Positions 11,701 through 23,978 of a stretch of 64,000 bases of DNA are shown piece by piece. The stretch comes from Rosa chinensis. Its lineage: Eukaryota; Streptophyta; Magnoliopsida; Rosales; Rosaceae. Made by a program: the position numbers and the translations under genes. The stretch lies in contig NC_037094.1 in NCBI RefSeq assembly GCF_002994745.2, forward strand, positions 21,243,001 through 21,307,000, given 5' to 3'. The notes beneath the pieces were generated by a model. The model had not been told where the DNA came from. It searched no databases and saw nothing but the letters and a program-made list of their open reading frames with translations. Numbering within the stretch: position 1 is the first letter of the stretch; each line of letters begins with the position of its first letter.

Positions 11701-12792
11701 AATTAAAGTCATCCAGAGCATTCATTGCACTGATTTATAATTATTCGTAAAAACTTTTCTTATTTCTAATTATTAAGTGCTTGTGGTAATGTCACTCGGT
11801 CCTTTGTTCTTCTCTTCTTTTCTTTAAATACTATCTCTGTATACTAACACAATAAATCAATGAGTAAAAGCTACTTGCCTTCGTCCCAAACTGTAATTGC
11901 CCAATTGGTCGAATAGAAACATTGACATCACAACGAAGTGAACCTTCTTGCATATTGCCATTACTCACTCCCAAATACCGAACCACCCTCTGTATTTCTG
12001 CAGCATATTCTGCAGCTTCAATACCATTTCTCATATCAGGTTCAGAAACAATCTCAAGCAAGGGCACACCCGCTCTATTTAGATCAACCTGCAGAAAAGA
12101 AACAAACAGTATTTTATATGAACTAGAGAAATGTTAATGGCAAGTACAAAGCGAAATGTACTTTCCTGTGAGTAACTTCCATCGTCTGAATGCATCAGCT
12201 TCCCTGCATCCTCTTCCATGTGAACTCTTGTAATGCCAAACTTCCTATGCCCACCACCAAACTCTACTGGAATATCCAAATCAATGTAGCCACCGGTCGC
12301 AATTGGAACATCAAACTGGGATATTTGGTACCCCTTTGGCAGGTCCGCGTAAAAGTATTGTTTCCTATCAAACTTCGAGTTCATTGCCAATTTGCAATTG
12401 AGTGCAAGCCCAACTTTCACAGCAGACTCAATGACCTTAAAGTTCAAAATCGGTAAAGCACCAGGCAGACCCATACAAATGGGGCAAATACTAGTGTTTG
12501 GTTGAGAGCCGTAATTATAAGGGCAACTACAAAAGGCCTTGGTCTGAGTAGATAGCTGGACATGGGTTTCGATACCTATGACTGCTTCATAGTCCTTTGA
12601 GATATTCTCCAGCTTCTTATTCGGGTTCAAGTTAGAAACTTTCACTTGTGGCTTAACCTTCTCTTGGGTGGCTGTCTGGGTTTGTTGACTTCTCATTGTG
12701 CAATACAAAAGAACATTCTTTCTTCTGAGTAATGTGGTGGGATGGAACACAAAAGGGTGCGTTTGAAAGCTTCTGAAAACTGTGGAGGCCAT
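8082..12792 (-). CDS. GATB: Glutamyl-tRNA(Gln) amidotransferase subunit B, chloroplastic/mitochondrial
   Basis: GatB is the tRNA-binding subunit of GatCAB, which converts Glu-tRNA(Gln) to Gln-tRNA(Gln) in plastids and mitochondria. The eight coding exons are 12792-12166, 12088-11879, 10464-10324, 10207-10004, 9484-9287, 9215-9147, 8432-8316 and 8162-8082, giving 548 residues. Residues 1 to about 65 look like a dual transit peptide. Then come [20 protein letters not shown], a Cys cluster (FCSCPYN ... SICPICMG) and [19 protein letters not shown], all GatB hallmarks. The C-terminal part ([31 protein letters not shown]) is the YqeY-like tail. All exon lengths fit the reading frame. Oddities: intron 1 starts with GA (CAG/GAAAGT), and introns 2 and 6 start with GC (AAG/GCAAGT, CAG/GCAAGT). 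Intron 2 is 1.4 kb. Confidence 0.95.
8729..8777. repeat. (AT)n microsatellite in GatB intron 6
   Basis: About 24 perfect AT units. The plus-strand frame with an Ile-Tyr repeat that crosses it is an artefact of this microsatellite. Confidence 0.95.
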
Positions 12793-13415
12793 GTTCTTAT
12801 ACTCGATTCAATTCGATATCAAACAATGCAGGGCCTGTCTTTGCAAACATATGAAGCAATGCCTGAAGGATAAGATTTTGAATCTAAATTCATGGAAATA
12901 TCAACTATTGAATAACAACTGATAACTCAATCAATCCCAAAAACACAATCCGAACCAAAGCCGTCACCTTTATTCAAATAATCAAAGCACATGAAAAACC
13001 CAACTCAGGCTATCACAGTAGACACAGAAAACACAAAACCCAATTCCAATACCACCCAAAAACCAACATTCCCAACTCATCATAATGGCAAAGGGCATTC
13101 ATAGCATTACAGAAAGCACTTGAGACAGAAAATGAAAAGACTTACTTGCAATCCCACAAGAGTTGGGTGTTTTGGTTAAGGAGCCAAAACTGAAGTTGCA
13201 GTGAAGTGAATAGTGAGTTGGTTAAGCGCCCCAGAAGCAGAGGAAGTTACCACCACCCAAAATCAGAATATCAGATAACAAAAACCCAGTTCAACAAAGA
13301 CTTTGGCTCCAATCCCTCATACCGCTTATCACTATGAACTCGAACTTGAGTTGCTTTGGTTTTTAGTAGTTTTTTTAGAGGTTACTAGTTTGTTTAGAGG
13401 CTACTTCTCATTCAA
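12793..13415. other. GatB 5' flank and promoter
   Basis: The sequence just above the GatB start (12793-13300) is the likely 5' UTR and promoter of GatB. A possible leader intron lies on the minus strand between a donor near 13140 (TTGCAAGTAAG) and the coding exon. No other coding feature is seen. Confidence 0.4.
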
Positions 13416-13484
13416 GTGGACGTGCCGGAGTGGTTATCGGGCATGACTAGAAATCATGTCGGCTTTGCCCGCGCAGGTTCGAGA
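13416..13484 (+). tRNA. Truncated tRNA-Ser (anticodon AGA)
   Basis: The 5' acceptor strand GTGGACG, the D arm (TGCCGGAGTGGTTATCGGGCA), the anticodon arm CATGACTAGAAATCATG with anticodon AGA, the long class-II variable arm and the start of the T arm (GCAGGTTCGA) are all present. After the T loop the sequence switches to GAACCGATATAG, so the 3' half of the T stem and the 3' acceptor strand are missing. The A and B boxes remain, so Pol III initiation is possible, but a mature tRNA cannot fold. It is a tRNA pseudogene cut by the adjoining repeat. Confidence 0.85.
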
Positions 13485-14045
13485 ACCGATATAGAACCGA
13501 ACCGATCATGCTCGGGTCGGTTCCTCGGAGAAAACCTAAAGGCGGAGCTCGGAGACGGGTTGCTGGTTGCAGCTGTGTTCGCTTGAATGAGAAAAATGAA
13601 AGCTTACACAAATCGAAGGAGACTGAGAGAGTGAGAGTTTGAGGGAGGTCGTCTCGGTTTTCATCTTCTATTACAATCGAGACGAGGACGAGGACGAGCG
13701 CCGTTCGTGTTTCTAGGATGGAGACTGAGAGAGTGAGAGTTTTTGATCGAATGGATAGGATATTATGACATAAGATGGAAGGCTCTGATCGCATTTGGAA
13801 GGCTAAGTGTGTGCCTGATCACATGAGAGGGCCTATTTTACAGAAATAAGCTCACCATTAATGTCCACTTATGCACTAACATATGTATTTCGGTTCCAAG
13901 GATGTTTTAAAAATAATGACCGGAACCGAACTGAGAATATATCTCCAGGAACCGAATTGAAAAAAATGTGTATACATATGTCGTAGAATCGAACCGAGAC
14001 TTTCGGTGCGGTTCCTTCGATTTTACGTTCCAAATCCCAGCCCTA
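13485..14045. mobile_element. Degenerate repeat element rich in GGAACCG / CGGTTCC
   Basis: Starts within the tRNA T loop and ends at ATCCCAGCCCTAG, directly before the DUF547 3' duplicated block. Both ends are crowded with GAACCGA/TCGGTTC words (13485-13530 and 13895-14030), a composition common in short plant DNA transposons whose ends read (C)TAGGGCTGGG. Only the right end shows that terminus and I see no target-site duplication, so the left end may be rearranged. No coding capacity. Confidence 0.45.
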
Positions 14046-14692
14046 GTAACTATCATGAACCATGCTGCCTTTGCATCATGATGATGACTTGCTCTGTGCC
14101 CATCAAGATTCTTCACAAAAGTCTCAAGAGCTGCAGGAATAAAGTTTGGCAAGCAAAAGTTCTTATCATGCTTGTCCTTGTATAAATGAGTCGTCTCTTT
14201 CAAGTGGAAGTTTAAAGCTCCAACTCTGCCCTAGGGAGGAAACCTAATAACTGAATAAAGTTGAAATTACGAATTCATTTTACTTGGGGAATGAACAGAT
14301 AAAAGAAGATTAATAAAGAGCGCCGCATGCAAAATGAGTGCGAAAATCGCCGCTTACATTTTACTACCTTACTGCATAAACCGATGAATGCTACAACATT
14401 ATGTACATTAGTCTCCCATATACAAATAAAGGTCTGAAAATTAAAACTGCGACAGGTGCAAGCCTGAGAGTAATGTTAACAGAGTTATATTGAACCTATC
14501 AAGTTCATACAAAGCTCTGATGAGAGGGAGGATTTCAGGGACACATACACAGTGGTATTGAAATAAGATCAGATGCACAAGAAGACTGTACTCCGCGTAT
14601 TGTTGGCTAACCAGTGTGATGAGCTATTAGCACCTTCAAAAGCCGACAAAGGTCAGATTTTTTCTTCAAGCATTTGGGATGAATCTCACAAG

Positions 14693-17600
14693 TCACAACC
14701 ACCATGGCTTCTCTGCCAGATCCTTTGGGAACACGTATCGGAACCTTGAATTGTAAGGCAACCACTCTATGATTTGAGATGCCTTCTTGCTGGATTTATG
14801 ATCAATGCATTTTCTAATTGAATCCTGAAGCTTCTCATCAACATTGTCAGTGACCCATTTGAGAAGATCATCAGAGCCAAAAGACGCTTCCCTCGAAAAT
14901 CTTTCAAGCATCTTTGGTAGAAAAACTTTCCTCGACTTCTTTACCACTACATTTGCTTTGATGAAATCTTTCTTTGCTTCTTCAAGCTCATCTCTAACAT
15001 TTGAGGCTGTGTAGACTTTCAACTACAAGTAAGAAATAAGCATCAGTCTGAATGTGTTTGATTTTTGAAGAATGATTTTTAATGATGAACAGAACATATT
15101 GATGGTAAAAAAAATTCATCAGATGCTTCTTATGAAGAAACATGGTAAAAAGACAAGTGAGAAAGTAAACAGAAATTTCAAGGGGAAATCATGCACTACA
15201 GTAGACTAATGCTTATTCCTGGGTGTTAGGCATGAGTCATGACAATGGGTTCCGGCCTAGTGGCTTCTATGTTTTGTTTTGTTCTTTGTTTTTACTTTCT
15301 GTTTCCAGTTGTCTTTAATTGAAGTATCTTTGACCAAAACAACAACAACAACAACACTACAATAGACAAATCTGTGTACCAACAGGGAAGCCAGTAAGTA
15401 CTCTTCGGACAATTATACTCATCTACACTACAATGCTAAAACAAAGGAGCAATCAGCAAAGAACTTACCGCAGGATCAGAAAAAGCTCCTGTACAGAGAG
15501 CAAAGCAAACAAGGGGTTCGGAAACTGGGAGACCCAATTTTGAATTGCGAAGCTGTCTGTCTTCCCCAAACTTCTTCCTCAAGGCAGTTGAAAGGAATGT
15601 TTCAAGCCACTGCAAACACAGAAGCAGATTAGATGAGATATATAATGTAGAGTTTCTACTTTATATAAAACACAGAAGAAAAGAAAACCCACTGTTTAAG
15701 CCCTCATTCATAAGAATGAGCTAAATGACTTGCCAAACCAATTTAAGGAATTTAAGGAATAGATCAAAAGACATTTCATATACATTCTTAGATAAGAGTT
15801 TGTGAGTACCCGTCCAATCCTTGGTGTTTGGAAGCCAAATATGGATTGCTCTATGGCATTTGCGCTGATGACAAGGCCCCCAATGTTGTAAGCAGCCTGC
15901 ACTATACCAGAAGTTCATCATCTATCTTTTTCTTTCTAAAGTCCAGATACACCTTATGGGCTGAAGAGTCGGGTCTATCCACTCAGCATTAAGAAGTATT
16001 AATTTACAAATAGATGCACGGTGTTTTTTCTTTTCTAAGCTGACAGCAAAACCTCTTGTACTAGCAGAGAACTGAACTACCTTATGGAACAAGGCCAACC
16101 TTCTTAAAGAGCTGTTGGGAATTCCATATGCTAAATATGCCTGCACAAAGGTAAGGAGAAAATTATAAGTACTTGCAATCCTAATAAGAGACAAACAATG
16201 GCTGGTTAAGAACTCTCTACATGCATAAGCAGCGCATTGTAAACGTTGATCCAAAATGCAATTTGGGCATCCAATTCCATCTGAGTGACATCCACCTTCT
16301 CCAGTTGCTCGACCAACATTCTGAGATTAGAAATGACGTGCATGTCAAGTCAAAACTACTATTAGGTGAACATAAGAGGAAATCAAGTGCAAGTTTGCAG
16401 ACACACACATATACCTTAAACTATATGTGTCCTACATAAAGAATATTAATGTTTGTATGGGTCAGGATTACACATTACGCTCCAAAATTTCATGAATCTA
16501 TTGTTTAACTACATGGTGCTAGATTTACCAGTTGCACTTTATTGTGCTTCATCACCATAATTTGAGAATTTTATCTTTATAGTGGATTTATTTTTAAGCC
16601 AAACTAGCACAGATAAAAAAGGTCACAGTCTGAAGTCAAATACCCCTGACAGATTTGTAAAACAATTTCAAAGGATTCTTTTGGTGATGCTAGTCACCAA
16701 AACAAAGGTTCCAACCTGAAACTAGAGAAGTTGCCAAACACAAGGTCCAAATTACTGAAGTCATACTTACTCCAGTCAAAGCCCCAGTAAATCGAGGAAA
16801 AAGGACAAAACACACCCTCCTTTCACTTGTGCTATAACATTTGTATGATTTGGCTAATGATAGATGAATTGTACAGAACTAACCTATAGTTATTAATGGC
16901 ATAAGAAGCATGAGAAGACTTTCTCTTATCGGTTGATATCCAAGATATTTCTACCATTGATTTGCCTGACCAATCTTGGGCATCTTCAGTACCATGTGGA
17001 GGCTGTAAAACATTAGTGGATGACCTCGACAGCAAAGGCGATTGGTTTTTCTCAATCTTCTCAGAGGCTGCACTGCAAAGCCAACAATAAACTAGAGACA
17101 TACACCTGATCATTTCCTCAGCTAACTTGCTAGGGCACTGGTGGAGATGATCTTTCAGAGTTCGCATCATGGAAGTTTTCCCGAGGACTGGAACCCTTTC
17201 ACGAACCTGAATAAGAAAATGATTAATGGCATCAACAAACATATAGCAGAAATGGCCAAACAGTTATATGAAGCACATGCTAACTTCCTGTCATATAAAA
17301 TCACCACAAACCACCTATTAAAAACTCCATTTACCATTTAAATAAAGACTTGCCAGAAAATAATTGTTCAAAAATAACTCTCTTCACATTTCAGCAAATA
17401 CAACATTTTGAACATACAAGTCATATTATGTACCAAAGTAATATGTTCAATCAGATGACACAGATAACAAAGATGTTCAACAGTAAACTAAGAAGTATAA
17501 ACTTATATTCTACCTTTTCTACCTTGGAAAGGTTTGAACGAGTCTTTGCAAAATCAATGTCACTTTTGCCACTAGATAGTGGAGTATGACTAGTCTTGGA

Positions 17601-18526
17601 AGCTCTTTTTCCCGAGTCATCTATGGCAACTAGAGCTCTGAAATGTCGGAAAGGAAAATTTTTTGCAGAACAAAATGCACTTGAAATGATACTGGGATGT
17701 TTTCTGGATCCATTCTTCATATGAGCAGGGGAAGCAACAAGTGAGTTCTGCTCCGAAGGTGGCTTACTAACACACTGTTCAAAAATACTCCTATAGAGAG
17801 AGAGAACATGCTGCTCGCGATTTGCAACTTCTTCTTCAAGTAATTCAATTTCAGAAATCAATTCCTTCGTCTAAAGAAACAATTTGTGGTTATTTTCTGC
17901 TTCAGTGTAGTGACAGCTAAGAAATGGAATTAGATACATACATATATATAGATGTTGACAATTTGAGATAATACACAAACACACACTATATATATATATA
18001 TATATATATGTATATGTATAATGTCTACCATGAGTATGAATCAGTTATACAGTAGAAAATTTTGGAATTAATGTTGATGATGCCCTGAGCTACAAGACAC
18101 AATTGTAGACAAGCAGAAAATAAAGCAAAACAAACAATTAATTAAAAGAATTCAGACGCACTGACACTTACTACTCCGTTTACCTCACCAGTCTAAACTT
18201 TGAAGATTGAGTTGGACGTTTTAGACAACCACTAGATGTGAAAAGCTTTTGCTGTTAGAGAATGTGCCAGCAATGTATATCAAGCCAACAGCACCCCTCA
18301 AGTGCAGCTCCATCCTGCACATGGAGAGGCCATGCTGCAAACTTGCAAACCAACAAAGAAATGGGAAATGGAGAAAACCTAGACCTCGTACAATCCAAGG
18401 CTCTGACATCATGTTAAACCCATGAGCAGAACTCGTCCTTGCAAAACCGGCTTACAAGGAAAGGGTTCCCATGTTTATATATTAAACATTTTGAAGGTAC
18501 TTAAGCGACTCAAGACCATGCTAACA

Positions 18527-18557
<31 letters not shown>

Positions 18558-20754
18558 TATAAATATTAGGAGTGATAATCTGAGTAATAATTTTGATTGG
18601 TCCTTCATCAGTGGTTGTGAATGACTGATTTTTCTCAATCTTTTTGACCTCGGTTCCCACCCCCCCCCATGCTAGGGATTGGAGATACTTGGATCTCCCT
18701 CTCCACACACACGGCTGTAGTTTCTAAACTCACACATCTTTGCAGTACACCTATTCTGGTATTGTTAAGCCATTAACATCCTAGCATAACCAGTGCTATA
18801 AGGAAAGCCTGGAAAGGGTGCCCATGTGTTCATATACTAAACAACAGGACTATGCTAAGACGACCAGGTGATATGTATTTTGAGTTGAAATGCATAGGAA
18901 AACCAAAAAATAAAAAAAAATGGAGCAAGGATCAAAGTTTTACAACACTGCACCAAAGTTCAAATACATGCAAAGTAATCATAGCTATGAGACAGCTGCA
19001 TAAATTTCTCAAAAATTAAGCATGAATTATACATCACACATTCACTGAGGGTTGACAAAGTGCATGCGTAACACATTATTTCCATGCTGGATGAATGTGT
19101 AGATTTCTCAAAAATCTCAAAAATCAATCATGAACTTATACAAGCTAAAAACTTGGTGTCCTAGTCAAAGCACTAACAAACAAATTCTGGTACAGTTCTT
19201 CCTAGTAATTACCTGGACAGAGAAATGTCTATGTCCAGGTGATAGAGTACTTGAAGCTCGGCCCATTGCCCTCTCAAGCATGTTACGCATAGATTTCTCT
19301 TCCTGCAAACGCAACTGCAGCTGTTCGATCTGCAAATGTGTATCATTATCAATAAAATTTTATGGTCAGATAACAGATAGAGAATTGGTAATTCAGCAGT
19401 CTCAATGCTTGCAACAATGTTCTAGTAAAAGATATTTGAATATACTATAACTATATTAATCTGAGCATGATATAGCAAGATTCATCTAACACAATGCTGA
19501 AAGAGACAGAAACTGAATTCCATTTCTCACATCTTTTTCCAAGGACGCTCTGTTGTTCAATGACATATTCTTGTTAAAATAAATAGGATTTTCATGCCAA
19601 GGACTTTGTCCCGTAGATGCACTTGTTGAAGGTGATGAAACCTGTTAAACTCATTCAGAAAAGAGAAGTATTTCAGATTTCATTAACATTCAAGATTAGA
19701 AAGAAGCTTAAATCTGCGGCATTTTATGAATTTACACATGTTCAAGTTCGATCATAACAATATAGCAGGAGTCCTATATACACATAAAGCATGATAACAA
19801 TATTAATTTCATATCAACTGGCATATGTGGTCTCACCTGTGTTTCATTCTTGTCCTTCTTTGTGGAACTTAAAACTCGACCTCTTCGAATACCAAAATTC
19901 TTGTCAGAAGCACTGAAAGGGAAAGAGGGAATGATAGATATGTCAAATGTGACTGCTCTAAACTTAGCCCAACCAAAGTCTTCTAAAGGTCACTAATCTT
20001 ACTAAAACTCTAGAACACAAATCTACGAGCATATACTGATCTTAATATGCCAACATTGTCTATTCAAAACCAAATAAAATCACGCAGGTGGATAAAGAAT
20101 GAATAGATGATGGAGAGCACCATGTGAAATACTCTCTGATCCTTACAGGCTTGGAAGAATAATATATACTTTTTGTCGAAGATCCCTTAAGAATGAAAGC
20201 ATTTATGCTTAGTAGTCCTACCAGTAAGTTAATTTCCTGACAATATTCTCTGAATACTAACTCCTTAATTGCATTGTATACAGGACTAGCCATCCATCTC
20301 ATTACTTGCTAATCTCCCTCACACACCCCCTAATTTATCTTCCTATATCACAATACAGACATTCAGAATCTTTCAACTTTTCACTTTGAAATGGACCAAT
20401 AAATGATGCCAAAAATCTCAAACAGTCAAAACCCTCCAAAAGTTTTTTTTTTTTTTTTTTTCTTTTCTTGGGGTCGCAGGGTCTGGAAAGTGAAATTTTT
20501 CCCAGGTAATACAGAAATCTCAAGACCCAACTAAATGAAATCCAAAAGTGCATGCACACATCCATCTCCAAATACACATATTCACAAAAGTAATCACAAC
20601 AATTATCAGAGTGGTAAAGCCTAGACCTTTTGGAGCGCCTGTGTTGGGTATGCACATCTGAGCGTGGCCCAGAATCTCCATTCTCTCTTTTCCCACCTGC
20701 TTGTTCTTGACACCCATCTTTCTCTCCAACTGTGTTACAGATAAAACCCACCAT
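14693..20754 (-). CDS. DUF547 protein with ternary-complex-factor MIP1 leucine zipper
   Basis: Eleven coding exons join in frame: 20754-20627, 19912-19837, 19641-19531, 19329-19213, 17870-about 17514, 17206-16884, 16320-16221, 16140-16081, 15896-15810, 15609-15469 and 15022-14693, giving about 609 residues. Residues 106-180 form a coiled coil (IEQLQLRLQEEKSMRNMLER, then ELISEIELLEEEVANREQHV), the Lzipper-MIP1 domain. Residues about 385-515 form DUF547 (FWINVYNALLMH, AYGIPNSS, YNIGGLVISANAIEQSIF, FALCTGAFSDPA, VYTASNV). The C-terminal tail ends FRYVFPKDLAEKPWWL. The exon 5 donor is ambiguous between 17514 and 17523, both in phase. The family is plant-wide with no established biochemical role; coiled-coil partners are inferred. 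A partial copy of the last exon lies at 1734-3637. Confidence 0.92.
17978..18009. repeat. (AT)n microsatellite in DUF547 intron
   Basis: A short TA/AT run with ATGTAT interruptions in the largest intron of the DUF547 gene. Confidence 0.7.
18225..18860 (-). mobile_element. Small LTR-retrotransposon-like (TRIM-like) insertion in an intron
   Basis: On the minus strand, a GATGTCAGAGCC word (18399-18411) closely resembles the initiator-Met tRNA primer-binding site TGGTATCAGAGCC. Two diverged copies of a segment with TTTAGTATATGAACACATGGG / TTTAATATATAAACATGGG followed by ACCCTTTCC lie at about 18845-18800 and 18485-18430, as expected for LTR-type repeats. A 25-C run (18529-18553) lies between them. 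There is no coding capacity, and ends and target-site duplication are not resolved. It sits in the 1.3-kb intron between exons 4 and 5 of the DUF547 gene. Confidence 0.4.
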
Positions 20755-21790
20755 TTTAAATCTTATTTCTCATAAAACGCACAAAGCACTCACCCACTTC
20801 TCATAACCTATTCAGCTACCCAATCAATCTATCAAGAACAAGAGCAGGTGAGACATAGTGGAAACCAGACATGGATAATGTGATAAATATGGTGAAGTGG
20901 GTAACTCATAAAAGAGAGAATCTGAGTAAAAAATTTGGGTGCTTCCTAAATGGGTATGATTGAATTTAAAGCTTGAAAGTTGAAACTTTGAACTTTGAAT
21001 GATTGTGTATGGAATTGAAGAGGGTCTTTTTTTTCAAACAATGATATATTTTGAACAGAAGTGTGGTGTATAATTACCAAATGCAGCTGCAGGGCCACAG
21101 TTCCAGAATTAAATTTCTTACTTCTGAGTTGTTGAGGGCATTCAATTTGCTCCTAATTTGAAGAGTCTGAGTAGTTTTTTTGAAATGGAAGGGACAGGAG
21201 TTGCACACTGGTCTGTGGGCCTTGTGATGCTGATGGCCACACGGCCTACTTCCCGCCAGAACCATAAATGCCCTGTGCCACATTACTGTTATGCATTTGA
21301 AGACCAATTAGGGATTTTTTCTTAAAGTAAGAGAGTTTTTTTGATTACATTGTGAATGATGAGGTAAATTCTCAACAACTTCAAATGAAGAATAGGAACT
21401 ACTAATCTACCTATATATGGAATTATCGGTTCCATTCAACATACATCAACAAATTCTAACCACAACAATCGTCAATTAATATGAATTACAGATAAACTAC
21501 TAAGTTAGATAGTTATGATACGTTTTCGTAGTTAATAATAATAAGAATTTCACTCTATTTTACACTGTATCCCAAAATAGCTAAATCATGTGCAAAGACC
21601 GTATATTAACACACTGACAATAAGAAAACATTCGAGAATATAGTGTGGTTCCAGGTGCTATCGCTAGATTGAGATTCATAGGGTGGCGAGAATTTTGACT
21701 GCCTTGTATCATGTCAAAGAGAAGGGGGGTGGTAGGCTTAGTAGGGATTGAAGTCTTGAACCTAAAATAGTAAAATATAAGCTCTAACAT
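20755..21790. other. 5' flank of the DUF547 gene
   Basis: Likely 5' UTR and promoter of the minus-strand DUF547 gene (immediately above 20754), followed by AT-rich DNA. No other gene is recognised; the small frames at 21074-21307 and 21581-21790 have no domain. Confidence 0.45.
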
Positions 21791-21811
21791 CAGCTTGAGC
21801 CTCAGTAACTA

Positions 21812-22202
21812 ACCAAGGAGGGAAGTCGTTGTGCCAAATAATCTGTATACGATGCTTGACGGCAAAACTAACAAGTTCATGTCCAACCTGATTACTAGTA
21901 GACGCAAAAGAGCATATGTCACCAGACAAAGTGCCGTAGTTGTCTTTTTATTCCGTCCAAATGGTGTCCGTCGATCGCTATATTCTCTTTCTAACAAGTG
22001 TATCATTTATCACACCTTGTGCATCATATTCAAGTTCAATTTGAGAGAAACCCAGCTCCAATGCTAATTGTAACCTGCAAGAGATTGCTAAAATCTCTGA
22101 ATGTCTAGGAGTAGAAAAGCCATAAAGAGGAATGGTTTTAGCCACCACAATTTCTCAAGCACCATCACTGTTTAGTTTCAAGGAACCATTCGGACGTGGT
22201 CT
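21812..22202 (-). pseudogene. Degenerate LINE-derived RNase H-like (RVT_3) fragment
   Basis: Read on the minus strand, the fragment shows the hallmarks of the RNase H-like domain of plant non-LTR elements in order: RPNGSLKLNSDGA, then PRHSEILAI, then LQLALELGFSQIELEYDAQG, then NQVGHELVSFAVKHRIQIIW ending HNDFPPWL. Stops and frame changes break it (for example after the KRKRI segment), so no protein can be made. Confidence 0.8.
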
Positions 22203-22390
22203 CCTTGTAGCAGCCAAGGCTAGGCTTTAGCGTATTCATTAAAACGCTGCACTGTTGCTGCAAAAGAGATATGTGCATTAAACGCTTCCTTTTCATATAC
22301 CAGCCTATTTATGTCGTGCCACAAAGCCAAACAAAATCATTTCCTCCCTTGTTAACAACAGAGAGAGTTTGGGCTCATTTACTGATGGTA

Positions 22391-22610
22391 TAATTTTTTT
22401 TTTTTAGAAGAAAAAAGAAATTGCATTGATAAGCAATTTAGATAAGTACATCAGTTATAAGTACAATAACACAACATACAGGAAACAAAAGCGCATTTTT
22501 AGCTAACAAGTGCGCTATCTGATTATATTTTCATAGGCATTAAGTACAACCAACTGCTTTTAGGTTAGATCTTATATCCTTTTTGCATCATAGCGTACTA
22601 ATATATGCTT
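22391..22610 (-). mobile_element. 3' end of a second LINE remnant with poly(A)
   Basis: A T-run at about 22391-22404 is the poly(A) tail of a minus-strand retroposon. About 100 bases inside it the minus strand encodes NQIAHLLAKNALLF (about 22526-22483), the last RNase H helix of plant LINEs. The rest is lost where the MULE starts at 22611. Confidence 0.6.
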
Positions 22611-23604
22611 GGGTCCTTGACCCATAGCACCAAAATAGGATAAAGTTAGTCCACTTACAGTCTTACATCACCAAGAGATTTTTATTCCCACTAATCCAAT
22701 TTAACAGCTAAATGACGATTTTGGGCTCCAAAAATTAAAAATTACAAATACTCTCTCTCTTTCTTTAGGGTATTTGCCGGAGGCTCAGGTGGTGTACAAG
22801 GCCGTTTCTAACCCAGGAATCGTGAACAATTCGGAAATTCCAAGCTACCAGTCGTATGTCTATCGCACATGCAAACTACCGGCATTGATAGCTATGCATA
22901 TGCTACCGGAAATTGGCGTTGCATTGATGCCCAGATCTAGTCAAAATTGCAAGTTTGACTAGCAACAATTACTATTTATCAAAAAGAAGAGAATAGCTGC
23001 ATTGCACATTTCTCATCTTTCCTTTTCTTTCTATCTTTCCAATCATACATCAGGTGTATATATGACAAAAGGACATGTTGAAATGGATGTATTATTTAAT
23101 TAATAAGAGTCCATTGTATGTCCAGTTAGTTCTCCTTTAACTGTGTTCACATATCAATTATTATTACCGTATGCTGGCTAGTGTTTCCATAATCCTAAAG
23201 ATACAAGGTTTGGCAGGGTGGCACAGTTTCGAGTCCAGGGGAAATATGGGTATCAAAACTAAAATTACCAAACTTGAAATTTTGATTATTATTAGTCTTA
23301 GATGCAAACAAAGATAAAAGGCAAACCTCATCTTTTGTTCTTCTTCTTTTTTTTTTATGACAAACCCCAGCTTTTGGTTGAATACTGTTTTGGAAGTTTT
23401 GGACTACTGGCAAAGAGAAAATGACAGCATAAGCCCAGAAGAAAATAAAAAAGAAAAAAAAATCAATGGGCAATAAAGGTCTATTGGAGGGCAATAAACG
23501 TTTTGAATTGATATAATCTCTTCATTTTTTTCTTTAATCAAAGTTTTATTTTTCTAATTTTAGGAAGATTAGTTTCTATTTCGGTAATAGACGTCTATTA
23601 GGGG

Positions 23605-23750
23605 GTAATAGACGTCTATTGGGGGCCAATAGACCTCTATTGCCCCTCTATTGGGGGCCAATAGACCTCTATTGCCCCTCTATTGGGGGCCAATAGACCT
23701 CTATTGCCCCTCTATTGGGGGACAATAGACGTCTATTTGGGGCAATAGAT
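23605..23750. repeat. 32-bp tandem repeat built from GGGGGCCAATAGACCTCTATTGCCCC
   Basis: Unit starts are at 23621, 23653, 23685 and 23717, exactly 32 bases apart, with degenerate flanking units. Each unit contains an inverted pair CTATTGCCCC / GGGGGCCAATAG, so single strands can form a short hairpin. The same motif is scattered in the other family members. Confidence 0.9.
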
Positions 23751-23905
23751 GTTTTCAGAAATTTCCGGTGGGTAGCGGTCGGTGACCAGATTCTGACGAC
23801 CAGTGATTGGAATTCTGTGACCGGCTCCGGCGAAGTCTTATATGGTTTCTCTCTCTCTCTCTCTCTCTCTCTAAATAACAAAGGGTGAGGGTAAAATGGT
23901 ATTAA

Positions 23906-23978
<73 letters not shown>
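23906..23978. repeat. (TAA)n microsatellite
   Basis: About 24 perfect TAA/AAT units close to the right end of the MULE at 22611-24091. Confidence 0.95.

Noticed and set aside
12190..12456. 88-codon plus-strand frame
   Set aside because: Antisense shadow of GatB exon 1, which has clear homology and correct exon lengths.
22774..22962. 62-codon frame as a gene
   Set aside because: Lies within a MULE, has no recognised domain and no introns or promoter; at best an unidentified captured fragment.
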